DNA of 46,578 bases from Bacteroidales bacterium (GCA_003446015.1 DMBU01000139.1:1-46578), one strand, 5' to 3'. Shown: positions 25,774 to 34,980, counted from the first letter of the stretch. Numbers and translations are program-made. The notes: generated by a model not told the origin, from the letters alone.

Positions 25774-26252
25774 AATTTTGTGAAGAAATAATTTAGTTAA
25801 CTTCGATTGTAATCTTATTAAACGTAAGGTATTTAAACAAATAATAGTTTTGGGTAGTTTTTAAAACTAAATTTAAATTTGTCAAACTTTCAGCTACAAT
25901 TGCGATATGTCAAAATGATTAGTCCTTTTTACAAAGATAGTACGTTGGCATAACCTGAGCCAAAAGGGGAGTTAGATTAATGATAGTGTTCTTAGTTGTA
26001 ACCTTTATCTTACCTAATTATTTGGGGCTTGCTAGTGAGGTTTTTTTGGGAAATAGTGTTGTTAAGTAATGTACTGAAAAATAGGGTGAGATTAATTGAA
26101 AATAATTTTGTAATACACGAGTATTAAGATAAATTAAAACAGTCTAATTAAAATAGCTTAATTTGAAAGGGCTATAATTTATATTACAATATTCGATGTT
26201 ACATCAAGTTTTTAATAATTTTTCTATTTAGTAAGAATTTAAAAAACTTTAA
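25774..26252. other. Non-coding region, possible antisense promoter
   Basis: 479 AT-rich bases with no credible gene. The one structured item is a leftward promoter-like pair at 25932-25964. Confidence 0.5.
25932..25964 (-). promoter_or_regulatory. Orphan leftward promoter-like sequence (TTTG-N21-TATCTTTG)
   Basis: On the minus strand TTTG (25961-25964), a 21-base spacer and TATCTTTG (25932-25939) resemble a Bacteroidota promoter. No leftward gene follows, so a transcript from here would be antisense to the broken lipoprotein gene. Confidence 0.3.
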
Positions 26253-26471
26253 ATGAATAATATTAAATATCTCAGGGACCCAATTTATAAAGGTAAGCTT
26301 AATGAATTAATTAGCTTTTTTAATGCTTCTCAGATTGGAGAAACCTTTGAAAATGCATTTCAGGGTAGAAAAAGTCTAAAAGTTGGAGAAGAAATTATTT
26401 CATATGATTTTATCTATAAATTGTATCGCAGTAGTGATGGATTATATGTACTATTTATGTTAGATTTATAA
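26253..26471 (+). CDS. Small hypothetical protein
   Basis: A 72-residue frame starting with ATG and reading MNNIKYLRDPIYKGKLNELI. It has no signal peptide or membrane helix and is not recognised. It lies in an AT-rich accessory stretch with non-coding DNA on both sides, so it may be a remnant of a larger gene. Composition (Asn, Lys, Ser, Phe) is protein-like, which is the main support. Confidence 0.4.
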   Translation: MNNIKYLRDPIYKGKLNELISFFNASQIGETFENAFQGRKSLKVGEEIISYDFIYKLYRSSDGLYVLFMLDL

Positions 26472-26705
26472 AACCCAACTGGTTCGAACTAAAAGTCTAG
26501 GAGTTAAATAAATAGAACTGGAAATGCATCTGCCTTATAAGAGAAAAGTACAAAAACTGACCGCTAATACACAAAAGTTCAAAGTGCCATAAGAAACAAT
26601 TTGTCAAGGGATATGACTATGTGAAACTTAGTGTTTTGTATCTCAGCCTACCCCTAGCAGGTTTGTGGTGAAAGTATTCAACACTATTTTTTATTTAATT
26701 GAGAC

Positions 26706-27137
26706 TTATTCCGTCCAGATTCGATCAACATTCACACCATGGCAACTATTACAAGCTCCGGATGTAATGCTTGAAATCATGTTTTTTGATGTTGTGTTTC
26801 CTTCAGCTAAAACATAAAGTCCTGATCCGAAGTCAATAGTTTCGGTTGTATAAAAATTCCCGTTTTTATCAGACAGCAATGTGGCAACTAAATTTCCTGT
26901 TCCATTAGCATCAGTATACAATCTAATTGAAGCATTAGGCAAAACTGACTCTTTAGAATTGTCATAAACCGATCCTGCAACACTAAAAACTCCTTCGCCA
27001 GAACCTCCGGCGATATGGCAACTCATACAATTTTGCCCTGTATTATGGCTTTCGTCTTCTTCATCATCTTCACAAGACTGAAACACAGCCAATACAAGGA
27101 AAGATACCCATAAAATATTTAAGAATGTTTTCTTCAT
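26706..27137 (-). CDS. Two-CxxCH lipoprotein (c-type cytochrome-like)
   Basis: A 143-residue lipoprotein: signal peptide with lipobox VFQSC, Cys at 22, then an acidic stretch (EDDEEDE). Two heme-binding motifs, C37-MSC-H41 and C129-NSC-H133, lie at opposite ends of a beta-sandwich-like middle (VFSVAGSVYDNSKESVLPNA ... GNFYTTETIDFGSG) that resembles a carboxypeptidase-regulatory/CnaB-type fold. Likely an outer-membrane or periplasm-facing diheme electron-transfer protein. Unusually for this window, a perfect GGAGG sits six bases before the ATG (27144-27148), supporting the start. Confidence 0.75.
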   Translation of the reverse strand: MKKTFLNILWVSFLVLAVFQSCEDDEEDESHNTGQNCMSCHIAGGSGEGVFSVAGSVYDNSKESVLPNASIRLYTDANGTGNLVATLLSDKNGNFYTTETIDFGSGLYVLAEGNTTSKNMISSITSGACNSCHGVNVDRIWTE

Positions 27138-27198
27138 GATTTACCTCCAGTCATATTTATATATGCACATAACGAAATATAATTTTTTTTGTTGTAAT

Positions 27199-27618
27199 TT
27201 AAATAAAAGGAGTTCTTTTCGAAGCATATTGTTCTTCGAAAGCCTTCATGTCAGAATATTCCAAAAATTCTATATGATGCTTTGGAGGGAAAAAATCCCG
27301 ATTTTTTTCGTGTTGAATAGAACAAAAATATTTTTCAGTCTCAGCAACAATGATACTCCAATAATGAATTACACCATTAACATATCCACAATACATACAA
27401 TTAATTTTTTGACCAGTTTTTAGGTATGATAATTTATGCCGGTCAATTTTAACATAATGCTTTCTTTTCACATAAGGTATTCTGTAAAAAGGGAAACAAA
27501 TACGATGATAAATCTCTATAAACAAGTCCAGTATGGCAATCGGAATTACTGCACCAAATATAAAAGGTACAGTAATAAAGTGCCTGAAAGCCCTGTGTTT
27601 TATGGTTATGTATTTCAT
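27199..27618 (-). CDS. Conserved protein with CxxC motif and membrane helix
   Basis: A 139-residue protein. Residues about 12-38 are hydrophobic (FITVPFIFGAVIPIAILDLF), followed by a basic stretch and then the conserved NCMYCGYVNGV (about 73-83) with a further Cys at KYFCSIQHE. I recognise the pattern NCxYCGYxNG...E.Y.C.I.H as that of a widespread uncharacterised family also found in Proteobacteria. The three Cys and one His could bind a metal. Its gene follows the two-CxxCH gene in position and orientation. Confidence 0.6.
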   Translation of the reverse strand: MKYITIKHRAFRHFITVPFIFGAVIPIAILDLFIEIYHRICFPFYRIPYVKRKHYVKIDRHKLSYLKTGQKINCMYCGYVNGVIHYWSIIVAETEKYFCSIQHEKNRDFFPPKHHIEFLEYSDMKAFEEQYASKRTPFI

Positions 27619-27855
27619 TGTTCATTTAATTTTAGTAAATCTAAAAACTTCATTTGATATACTTTGAAAGGATAAGGATAATACGCTTTATTGAAACATC
27701 AATTTTAACCGGAATTTTAATCTCTGTACTCAATTCTGTTTCGGTGATATCTGATTGATCTAAAATAATAAGGTTATGTATGTAAATTGATTTTACATTT
27801 CAGCATATCAAATTCATGCAAACTTATTAATGGTTTTAAAAATGAAGAAAGGAGT

Positions 27856-28485
27856 TTATAATACACGCATTAATTTTTCAACCGGTTTTTCATCGTTTTC
27901 TTTTAATGCTACTAAATCTGTATAAATTATTAGAATATTATTGTTAAGTCCCTCACTTATTTCAATCATAGTTTCACCATCATCCCAAACGTATCCTTCA
28001 CTATTATTATAAATGTTTTCTCTTTTTGTATAGTTCTGACCATATTTTAGAACATATACTTCTTTTAATTTTGATTTTAGTGTCTGAAGGTTTGTGTCTT
28101 GTTCAGATTCAACAGAAATTCTTAATTTATATAGCTTATCTTTTTTATAATACGTTCTAAATGTTGCCAGTACGTTTTGAAGCAAAGGCGTTTCATTCCC
28201 AAAATTAAATTTATACATATAGATTTTTCCATTATCTGAGATGTACTCATGAGGTAATAACAGAAGTTTTCCTTGTGCTACTAAATCTTGAAAATAAGTA
28301 TGAACTTCTTCTACCCCCATTCCATAACGTAAACCTAAAAAGATGGTATTATTCTTAATGTTTCTGGTTAATTCAGTTCTAACCTGACCTTCAGTTGCTT
28401 GTTTTTGCTCTTGCTTTTCGGATTTATGTTGCTGACATCCTGATAATAAAAATAGCATGAGTAAACTTAGTATAAATTGTTTCAT
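27856..28485 (-). CDS. Lipoprotein, unknown function
   Basis: From the ATG at 28485 the product is a 209-residue lipoprotein: MKQFILSLLMLFLLSGCQQ with lipobox LSGC, then a charged KSEKQEQKQ linker and an alpha/beta domain (YGMGVEEVHTYFQDL, LATFRTYYKKDKLYKLRI). The start is decided by AAAGGAG, which begins 15 bases before this ATG; an in-frame TTG at 28533 would place 16 extra residues before the signal peptide. Not recognised as a named family. Confidence 0.65.
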   Translation of the reverse strand: MKQFILSLLMLFLLSGCQQHKSEKQEQKQATEGQVRTELTRNIKNNTIFLGLRYGMGVEEVHTYFQDLVAQGKLLLLPHEYISDNGKIYMYKFNFGNETPLLQNVLATFRTYYKKDKLYKLRISVESEQDTNLQTLKSKLKEVYVLKYGQNYTKRENIYNNSEGYVWDDGETMIEISEGLNNNILIIYTDLVALKENDEKPVEKLMRVL

Positions 28486-28611
28486 GATAACTCCTTTTAT
28501 CTCAAAGATACTCATTTCATAAACTAAATTCAATATTATGACAGCATTATGGGAGTTAAAGCTGTTTTTTCATTAAGAAGTCACAAGCCTGTGTGCACTA
28601 AAAATATTCAA

Positions 28612-30150
28612 CTAATTTCCCCAACCGCTTCGGTCCAGGCTTCTGTACTGTATGGCTTCAGCTAAATGGTATGATTGTATATTTTCAGTTCCTTCAAGGT
28701 CAGCAATTGTTCTGGATACTTTCAGAATGCGATCGTAAGCCCTGGCAGATAAACCCAGTTTTTCCATGGCTTTTTTCAACAGGGTTTTTCCGGCTGAATC
28801 TATATCACAATGTTCACGAATAAGTTTCGACGACATTTGTGCATTACAATAAATCTGTTCATTTTCCTTAAACCGTTCCGATTGTCTGTCGCGTGCCGCT
28901 ATAACCCGATTACGGATTTTTTCACTACTCTCCGCAGGCTTAACTTCCGAAAGTTCATCGTATGAAACGGGAACAACTTCAATATGAATATCAATACGAT
29001 CTAACAATGGGCCTGAAATTTTATTCAAGTAACGTTGAATATTTCCCGGAGCACAAACACAATCTTTTTCCGGATGATTGTAGTAACCACAAGGGCAAGG
29101 ATTCATCGAAGAAATGAGCATAAAACTTGCAGGGTATTCTACGGTAAATTTAGCACGACTAATAGTGATAACCCTATCTTCCAATGGTTGACGCATTACT
29201 TCCAAAACTGATCGTTGAAATTCCGGTAGTTCATCTAAAAATAATACTCCATTATGCGCTAAAGAAATTTCTCCGGGTTGAGGAAAGCCCCCGCCACCGA
29301 CCAATGCAACATCAGAAATGGTGTGATGGGGACTTCTATATGGCCTGCGTGTCATTAATGAAGTTTCTCCATCAATTTTACCTGCAACAGAGTGTATTTT
29401 TGTTGTTTCTAAGGCCTCATGTAATGTTAGCGGAGGAATTATTGTTGGAATTCGTTTTGCCAACATGGTTTTACCAGCTCCGGGAGGACCAATCATAATT
29501 ATATTATGACCACCTGCTGCTGCAATTTCCAGGGCGCGTTTCACATTTTCCTGACCACGAACATCCGAAAAATCAAGATCGTAATTATTTACATTGGTAA
29601 AAAATTCATCGCGGGTATCAACAATAGTTTGTTCAAGCTTGATTTCCTCGTTAAAAAAATCAATTACCTCTTTGATATTCTCAACACCATAAATTTCAAG
29701 ATCATCAACTACAGCTGCCTCACGTGCGTTTTCTTTGGGAAGAATGAAACCCTTGAAACCTTCTTTACGGGCTTGAATAGCAATGGGTAAAACACCTTTT
29801 ATTTTTTGAACACCCCCATCGAGCGAGAGTTCACCCATGATCAGATATTTCCCAATTTCTTCCGATTTTATTTGTTCCGAGGCTCCAAGAATTCCTATGG
29901 CTAAAGGTAAATCATATGCCGATCCTTCTTTTCGAATATCGGCAGGAGCCATATTAATTACGATTTTTTTACCGGGTACTTTATGCCCATTCGTTCGTAA
30001 AGCTGAATCGATTCGCTGCTGACTTTCTTTTACTGCACTATCCGGTAATCCAACCAGGTAAAAATTGATTCCTTGCGAAACACTTACCTCAATGGTAATT
30101 GTGGTTGCATTTATTCCCTGTACTGCACTTCCGAAAGTCTTAACTAGCAT
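28612..30150 (-). CDS. comM: YifB/ComM-family Mg-chelatase-like AAA+ ATPase
   Basis: A 512-residue YifB/ComM protein: an N-terminal Lon-like S5 domain (about 1-170; MLVKTFGSAVQGI), an AAA+ core with Walker A GPPGAGKTML at about 220-229 and the LFLDELPEF Walker B, the Cys-rich insert PCPCGYYNHPEKDCVC near 355, and a Mg-chelatase C-terminal domain (LSARAYDRILKVSRTIADL). ComM is a branch-migration helicase in natural transformation, although in Bacteroidota its role is less clear. gmhA lies 14 bases upstream, and both are leftward. Confidence 0.92.
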   Translation of the reverse strand: MLVKTFGSAVQGINATTITIEVSVSQGINFYLVGLPDSAVKESQQRIDSALRTNGHKVPGKKIVINMAPADIRKEGSAYDLPLAIGILGASEQIKSEEIGKYLIMGELSLDGGVQKIKGVLPIAIQARKEGFKGFILPKENAREAAVVDDLEIYGVENIKEVIDFFNEEIKLEQTIVDTRDEFFTNVNNYDLDFSDVRGQENVKRALEIAAAGGHNIIMIGPPGAGKTMLAKRIPTIIPPLTLHEALETTKIHSVAGKIDGETSLMTRRPYRSPHHTISDVALVGGGGFPQPGEISLAHNGVLFLDELPEFQRSVLEVMRQPLEDRVITISRAKFTVEYPASFMLISSMNPCPCGYYNHPEKDCVCAPGNIQRYLNKISGPLLDRIDIHIEVVPVSYDELSEVKPAESSEKIRNRVIAARDRQSERFKENEQIYCNAQMSSKLIREHCDIDSAGKTLLKKAMEKLGLSARAYDRILKVSRTIADLEGTENIQSYHLAEAIQYRSLDRSGWGN

Positions 30151-30164
30151 ATTCTTTTAGTTTT

Positions 30165-30731
30165 CTAAAGATTTTCTTCGATATAATGAATTAATGAATG
30201 AATTATTTTGATATGAATTTCCTGTGCTCTGTCAGCATATTCCGACTTTGGGGCACGTATTTCAACATCACAAACATCAGCTAATTTACCACCATCTTTT
30301 CCGGTTAATGCAATAATCTTCATTCCTTTTTCACGTGCAACACGACAGGCTTCAAGCACATTTCTTGAATTCCCACTAGTACTGATAGCCAAAAGAGAAT
30401 CACCTTCTTGTCCTATAGCTTCCAAATATCTTGAGAAAATAAAATCGTAACCAAAATCATTGGCAGTACATGAAATATGTGTAGGATCCGAAATTGAAAT
30501 GGCAGCAATAGCAGGCCTGTTATCTCTGAACCGACCAGTTAATTCTTCGGCAAAATGCATAGCGTCGCTCATAGAGCCTCCATTGCCACACGATATCACC
30601 TTTTTACCAGATCGGATTGACTGAATAATAAGTTCTCCTGCCGATTTTATGTTTTCAAAATTCTTTTCGTTTGAAATAAATTCATGTAAGATATTTTGAG
30701 CCTCGAGAAAATCTTTTTTTATGTTTATCAT
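30165..30731 (-). CDS. gmhA: Sedoheptulose 7-phosphate isomerase
   Basis: A 188-residue SIS-domain enzyme that converts sedoheptulose 7-phosphate to glycero-manno-heptose 7-phosphate, the first step to LPS heptose. The SIS phosphate-binding loops ISCGNGGSMSDAMHFAEELTGRF (about 46-68) and LLAISTSGNSRNVLEA are intact, and the C-terminal QEIHIKIIHSLIHYIE gives the catalytic His region. Length matches E. coli GmhA (192). It heads a two-gene leftward operon with the YifB gene. Confidence 0.93.
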   Translation of the reverse strand: MINIKKDFLEAQNILHEFISNEKNFENIKSAGELIIQSIRSGKKVISCGNGGSMSDAMHFAEELTGRFRDNRPAIAAISISDPTHISCTANDFGYDFIFSRYLEAIGQEGDSLLAISTSGNSRNVLEACRVAREKGMKIIALTGKDGGKLADVCDVEIRAPKSEYADRAQEIHIKIIHSLIHYIEENL

Positions 30732-30786
30732 CTTTTTATTATCTGTTTTTTAGCGAATGCTAAGATAAATATATACAAAATTTTTA

Positions 30787-30794
30787 CAAAGCTA
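30787..30794 (-). promoter_or_regulatory. Bacteroidota -7 element (TAGCTTTG) ahead of gmhA
   Basis: On the minus strand TAGCTTTG matches TAnnTTTG and lies 56 bases upstream of the gmhA ATG. No well-placed TTTG -33 element was found. Confidence 0.35.
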
Positions 30795-30951
30795 TTTATA
30801 TTATCATTTTATAAGTTATTAAGCTATTGATGTTTCAAAACATAGTATCAATGAAATCACAAAGAGTGTTTTTTTTTAAATAAATAAATTGTTAAACTTG
30901 CTTTTATTAAGTATAGGAAGGATAAGTTAATAAAATATTTTTTGATTGTAT

Positions 30952-30959
30952 TAACTTTG
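30952..30959 (+). promoter_or_regulatory. Bacteroidota -7 element (TAACTTTG)
   Basis: TAACTTTG matches TAnnTTTG and lies 32 bases before the bifunctional-nuclease gene, which begins a four-gene rightward operon. The -33 position is not clear. Confidence 0.4.
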
Positions 30960-30990
30960 TTAGTGTTCGGGCAATTAGCTGCGTGGTTTT

Positions 30991-31605
30991 ATGAGTAAAA
31001 TTAAGTTAAATGTATTAGGTATTTCGTATAGTCAGACTCAGACTGGGGCTTATGCTTTGGTGTTGACCGAAGAACATGGCGAACGACGAATTCCAATCAT
31101 TATTGGAGGTTTTGAAGCACAAGCAATAGCCATTCAGCTTGAGGGATTAAAACCTCCACGTCCGCTAACTCATGATTTGTTTTTAAATTTTGCTATGTCC
31201 TTTGGAGTTAATTTGGTTGAGGTAAATATATACAGGTTAGAGGAGGGTGTATTTTACTCAAAATTAATATGCAATAATGGTGGAAAAGATATTGTTATTG
31301 ATGCCAGGACATCAGACGCCATTGCTCTTGCGTTAAGATTTAAATGCCCGATTTATACTTCCGAAGAAATTTTGCAAAAATCAGGGATAGTTATTGATAT
31401 TCAGGAGCGAAGTGAGACAAAAACAAAAAAAGCCGAACCAATAGATATTGAAGAAAAGAAAACCACCTCATCACCCAAAAGTAATAAGTACAAAAATTTA
31501 GATATTGATGCTTTAGAAGAACTACTTGCTGAAGCAATAAAAAAAGAAGAATACGAAAAAGCTTCGATCATTCAAAATGAAATAAAAAAAAGAAAATCAC
31601 AATAA
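30991..31605 (+). CDS. Bifunctional nuclease family protein (DUF151) with UVR motif
   Basis: A 204-residue protein. Residues about 1-140 are a DUF151/BFN domain (LALVLTEEHGERRIPIIIGG-like start at 20-40, then DARTSDAIALALRFKCPIY); the C-terminal 35 residues form an UvrB/UvrC motif (LEELLAEAIKKEEYEKASIIQNEI). BFN proteins of plants have nuclease activity and bacterial ones may act in DNA repair; the direct substrate here is unproven. Start ATG; first gene of the operon that runs to the terminator near 34980. Confidence 0.88.
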   Translation: MSKIKLNVLGISYSQTQTGAYALVLTEEHGERRIPIIIGGFEAQAIAIQLEGLKPPRPLTHDLFLNFAMSFGVNLVEVNIYRLEEGVFYSKLICNNGGKDIVIDARTSDAIALALRFKCPIYTSEEILQKSGIVIDIQERSETKTKKAEPIDIEEKKTTSSPKSNKYKNLDIDALEELLAEAIKKEEYEKASIIQNEIKKRKSQ

Positions 31606-31626
31606 ATACCACCTTACTAAAAAATC

Positions 31627-33156
31627 ATGAAGAAATTACTAGTACTCTTTGCTCTTGTAATTGTCGTTGCAGGAGTTGTTATTACAAAAACTACCGTTAA
31701 AGCTCAAGATAATATCGAATCAAAAGATTCATCAGTTATTCAGGACGATACGATAAAATCAGAAGTTGTAACATTAGATCAAACCAAAGAAGAAAATACA
31801 GACTTAACTAAATCAACTATTTTATTAGGAGGCGAAAAAAAGTCAGGATTTAATTTCCTGACAATTATTCGTGGGCTCTTTGGGATGGCTGTTCTGGTAA
31901 TGATCGCCTGGTTATTTAGTGCTAACAGAAGGAAAATTGATTGGTTGGTTATTGGAAAAGGACTTGCAATACAATTATTACTGGCGGTATGTATTTTATA
32001 TATTCCATTTGTAGCGTATTTTTTCGAATTTGTCGGTAAGATTTTTGTTAAAATACTGGATTTCACAAAAGTTGGAAGTACATTCTTATTTGGAAATTTA
32101 ATGGATATGAATTCTATTGGAATGATTTTCGCTTTTCAGATTCTTCCAACCATTATATTCTTTTCAGCACTAACAAGTATTTTATTTTATCTGGGAGTTA
32201 TCCAGGTTGTTGTTAAAGGATTCGCATGGGTAATGGTTAAAGCTATGAAATTATCCGGATCTGAAAGTTTATCTGTTGCCGGAAACATCTTTCTTGGACA
32301 AACTGAGGCACCACTTATGATTAAAGCTTATTTGCCAAAGATGAACGATTCGGAGATGTTATTGGTTATGATTGGAGGTATGGCAACCGTTGCAGGTGGA
32401 GTTCTTGCAGCTTATATTGGCTTTTTAGGGGGAGATGATCCTGTGCAAAGAGTATTGTTTGCAAAACACTTGTTAACAGCCTCAGTTATGGCTGCTCCGG
32501 GTGCAATTGTAATTTCAAAAATATTAATGCCCCAAACAGAAAAGATAGAAGAGCAAGCTGATGTAAAAATGGAAAATATTGGATCTAACTTTTTAGATGC
32601 GCTTTCCAATGGTACAATCGAAGGATTAAAATTAGCAGCAAACGTGGGTGCTATGCTTTTGGTTTTCTTTGCATTTATTGCAATGATTAACTTTATTTTT
32701 ACAAAAGTAGGTTCCTGGGTTCATTTAAATGATCTTATAGACAATGCAACACATGGGAATTACGATAAATTATCCATCGAATTTATACTCGGATATTTGT
32801 TTTCACCTTTAATGTGGGCGATTGGTGTTTGTAAAGAAGACATAACCTTGTTGGGTCGACTACTCGGTGAAAAATTAATTGCAAGCGAATTTGTGGCATA
32901 TACAAGTCTGGCAGCTTTAAAATCTTCAGGGAATGCTGTGTATGGTAGCTTTACGGAATATAAATCTATTATTATGGCAACCTATATGCTTTGTGGATTT
33001 GCCAATTTTGCTTCCATCGGAATCCAAATTGGAGGGATCGGAGGATTAGCTCCAAATAAAAGAGGTTTCCTTTCAAAACAAGGATTAAGAGCATTGGTTG
33101 GAGGATCAATTGCATCATTGTTGTCAGCGACTATTATTGGAATGATTTTAGGTTAG
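31627..33156 (+). CDS. nupC: CNT-family nucleoside transporter with cleavable N-terminal extension
   Basis: A 509-residue concentrative nucleoside transporter (CNT/NupC). The core (about 85-509) has the usual helices and the conserved substrate motif GNIFLGQTEAPLMIKAYL (about 219-236), plus FEFVGKIF and the C-terminal GIQIGGIGGLAPNKRG. Ahead of it are about 75 extra residues: a signal-peptide-like stretch (MKKLLVLFALVIVVAGVV, cleavage possible after VKAQ) and a polar Asp/Glu/Ser/Thr stretch. Ordinary CNTs are about 400 residues, so this front part is unusual. It imports nucleosides with Na+ or H+. Start 21 bases after the nuclease gene. Confidence 0.92.
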   Translation: MKKLLVLFALVIVVAGVVITKTTVKAQDNIESKDSSVIQDDTIKSEVVTLDQTKEENTDLTKSTILLGGEKKSGFNFLTIIRGLFGMAVLVMIAWLFSANRRKIDWLVIGKGLAIQLLLAVCILYIPFVAYFFEFVGKIFVKILDFTKVGSTFLFGNLMDMNSIGMIFAFQILPTIIFFSALTSILFYLGVIQVVVKGFAWVMVKAMKLSGSESLSVAGNIFLGQTEAPLMIKAYLPKMNDSEMLLVMIGGMATVAGGVLAAYIGFLGGDDPVQRVLFAKHLLTASVMAAPGAIVISKILMPQTEKIEEQADVKMENIGSNFLDALSNGTIEGLKLAANVGAMLLVFFAFIAMINFIFTKVGSWVHLNDLIDNATHGNYDKLSIEFILGYLFSPLMWAIGVCKEDITLLGRLLGEKLIASEFVAYTSLAALKSSGNAVYGSFTEYKSIIMATYMLCGFANFASIGIQIGGIGGLAPNKRGFLSKQGLRALVGGSIASLLSATIIGMILG

Positions 33157-33160
33157 CTGC

Positions 33161-33784
33161 ATGAATTATAAAAATTTTCTAATCGTTCTTATCATATTTT
33201 TTAATGCCATTAGAATTTATGGACAGGAAGAAAACAATAACTCTGATTTTCTTGTTACCATAAATACAGATTATGGGAAGATCAAGATCATTCTTTTTGA
33301 TGACACCCCATTGCACAAGGATAATTTTTTAAAACTGGCAGATGCAGGCGTTTATGATCATACTATTTTTCATCGGATTATAAATCATTTTATGATTCAG
33401 TCGGGCGATTACACAACTCGTAATCAGGCAATTGATTATGATCCGGGACTAATTCAGTCGCCCATAAATGCTGAGATTTTACCACATCATTTGCATGTTC
33501 AGGGAGCTGTTGGTGCAGCACGAAGAGGTGATGATGTTAATCCGGAAAAGAAATCGAATAGCACTCAGTTTTATATAATTCAAAATCATAATGGAGCGCA
33601 TCACCTTGATGGTAAATACACGGTGTTTGGTCAGGTTATGAGTGGCTTTGAAGTTGTCGATTTGATTGCTTCTCAGGCTACTTCAGATCGGGATCGGCCA
33701 TTAAAAGATATTAGAATCAATGTTGATATTGATCAGGTTAGTAGGTTAGATATCGAAAAGTTTTATAATTTTACATATAAATAA
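33161..33784 (+). CDS. Exported cyclophilin-type peptidyl-prolyl isomerase
   Basis: A 207-residue prolyl isomerase with a signal peptide (about 1-21, ending IYGQ). The cyclophilin domain shows FHRIINHFMIQSGD (about 66-79), a central GAVGAAR in place of the usual GxLSMA, STQFYIIQ and LDGKYTVFGQVMSG. Likely folds proteins in the periplasm. It starts 4 bases after nupC and shares its operon. Confidence 0.92.
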   Translation: MNYKNFLIVLIIFFNAIRIYGQEENNNSDFLVTINTDYGKIKIILFDDTPLHKDNFLKLADAGVYDHTIFHRIINHFMIQSGDYTTRNQAIDYDPGLIQSPINAEILPHHLHVQGAVGAARRGDDVNPEKKSNSTQFYIIQNHNGAHHLDGKYTVFGQVMSGFEVVDLIASQATSDRDRPLKDIRINVDIDQVSRLDIEKFYNFTYK

Positions 33785-33798
33785 TTAACCATTCTACT

Positions 33799-34923
33799 AT
33801 GAAAAGAATTGTTGTTTTAGGAGCCGGTCTTGTTGGAAAATCAATTGCTGTTGATTTGTCCAAGACGTTTGATGTTACAACAGTTGATGTTAATCACTCA
33901 AGTCTTGAGAAGCTAAGTAAGTATAAAAATATTAAAACTTACTTAACAGATCTGTCCGAAGAAGGGGAGATACAACGTGTTGTAAAAGATTTTGATTTGG
34001 TAATCGGATCTTTACCGGGATATATGGGTTACGAGACTGTAAAACAAACAATTTTGGCCGGGAAAGATATTATTGATATCTCATTTTTTCGTGAAGATCC
34101 TTTTGAATTAGACGAATTAGCAAAAAAGCAAAATGTAACAGCAATAATCGATGCTGGTGTTGCTCCCGGAATGGGAAATATTATTTTGGGTTATCATAAT
34201 GAAAAAATGGAAGTAAGCAGTTATAAGTGTTATGGTGGAGGTTTGCCTTTTAAACGTGAATGGCCATATGAATATAAAGCTGTTTTTTCTCCATTGGATG
34301 TTTTAGAAGAATATATTCGACCAGCAAGATATGTTTTAAATGGAGAGTTAGTCGTTCGCGAAGCTTTATCGGAAGCAGAAATTGGACTTTTTGAACCCAT
34401 TGGCTCACTACAAGCATGGAATACAGATGGTTTAAGGACATTGATAAAAACCATGAAAATTCCGAATATGATTGAAAAAACATTGCGATATCCCGGAACT
34501 GTAAATTACATTAAAGTTTTAAGGGAAACAGGTTTCTTTTCAAGCGATCCTCTTTTAGTAAATGGGATGCAAATTAGACCGATCGATGTTACAGCAAAAT
34601 TGCTTTTCCCGGTTTGGGAATTAAAAAAGGATGAGGAAGATTATACCATCTTGCGTGTAATTATTAAGGGAAAAGAAAATGGAGTAGAAAAGAAATACAC
34701 CTACAATCTTTTTGACCGATTCGATAAGGTAACCCATACTACATCTATGGCACGAACTACAGGATACACCTGTACAGCTGTTGCGCATTTATTTTCAAAA
34801 GGAATGGTAAAGCATAAAGGAATATGTCCTCCTGAATTCTTAGGTGTTGATAAAAAGAACTTCGATTTTATTTTGAATTATTTAATTGAAAGAGGAGTAG
34901 AGTACAATTTAACCGAAGAATAA
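33799..34923 (+). CDS. Saccharopine dehydrogenase family protein
   Basis: A 374-residue NAD(P)-binding oxidoreductase of the saccharopine/lysine 6-dehydrogenase family. The Rossmann motif VLGAGLVGKSIAVDL is at residues 5-19, and IDAGVAPGMGNIILGY (about 118-133) is the conserved catalytic-domain entry; the C-terminal part carries TTSMARTTGYTCTAVAHLF. Members use amino-acid substrates (lysine, saccharopine, carboxynorspermidine), and which one applies cannot be told here. Last gene of the operon that starts at 30991. Confidence 0.85.
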   Translation: MKRIVVLGAGLVGKSIAVDLSKTFDVTTVDVNHSSLEKLSKYKNIKTYLTDLSEEGEIQRVVKDFDLVIGSLPGYMGYETVKQTILAGKDIIDISFFREDPFELDELAKKQNVTAIIDAGVAPGMGNIILGYHNEKMEVSSYKCYGGGLPFKREWPYEYKAVFSPLDVLEEYIRPARYVLNGELVVREALSEAEIGLFEPIGSLQAWNTDGLRTLIKTMKIPNMIEKTLRYPGTVNYIKVLRETGFFSSDPLLVNGMQIRPIDVTAKLLFPVWELKKDEEDYTILRVIIKGKENGVEKKYTYNLFDRFDKVTHTTSMARTTGYTCTAVAHLFSKGMVKHKGICPPEFLGVDKKNFDFILNYLIERGVEYNLTEE

Positions 34924-34944
34924 ATAGCATTTCATAAATATATT

Positions 34945-34980
34945 AAAAGAAGCTGCTCCTTTTGGAACAGCTTCTTTTTT
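34945..34980. terminator. Bidirectional intrinsic terminator
   Basis: AAAAGAAGCTG at the left and CAGCTTCTTTT at the right form a stem extended by TCC/GGA with one mismatch around a T loop, ending in a run of T. It lies between the saccharopine-dehydrogenase gene and the convergent C69 peptidase gene and can serve both. Confidence 0.85.

Noticed and set aside
27136..27657. Plus-strand frames opposite the CxxC protein
   Set aside because: Antisense shadows; the minus-strand frame has a signature motif.
28612..30150. YifB gene as evidence of natural competence
   Set aside because: YifB/ComM homologues are widespread in bacteria that are not known to be competent; no other competence gene is here.
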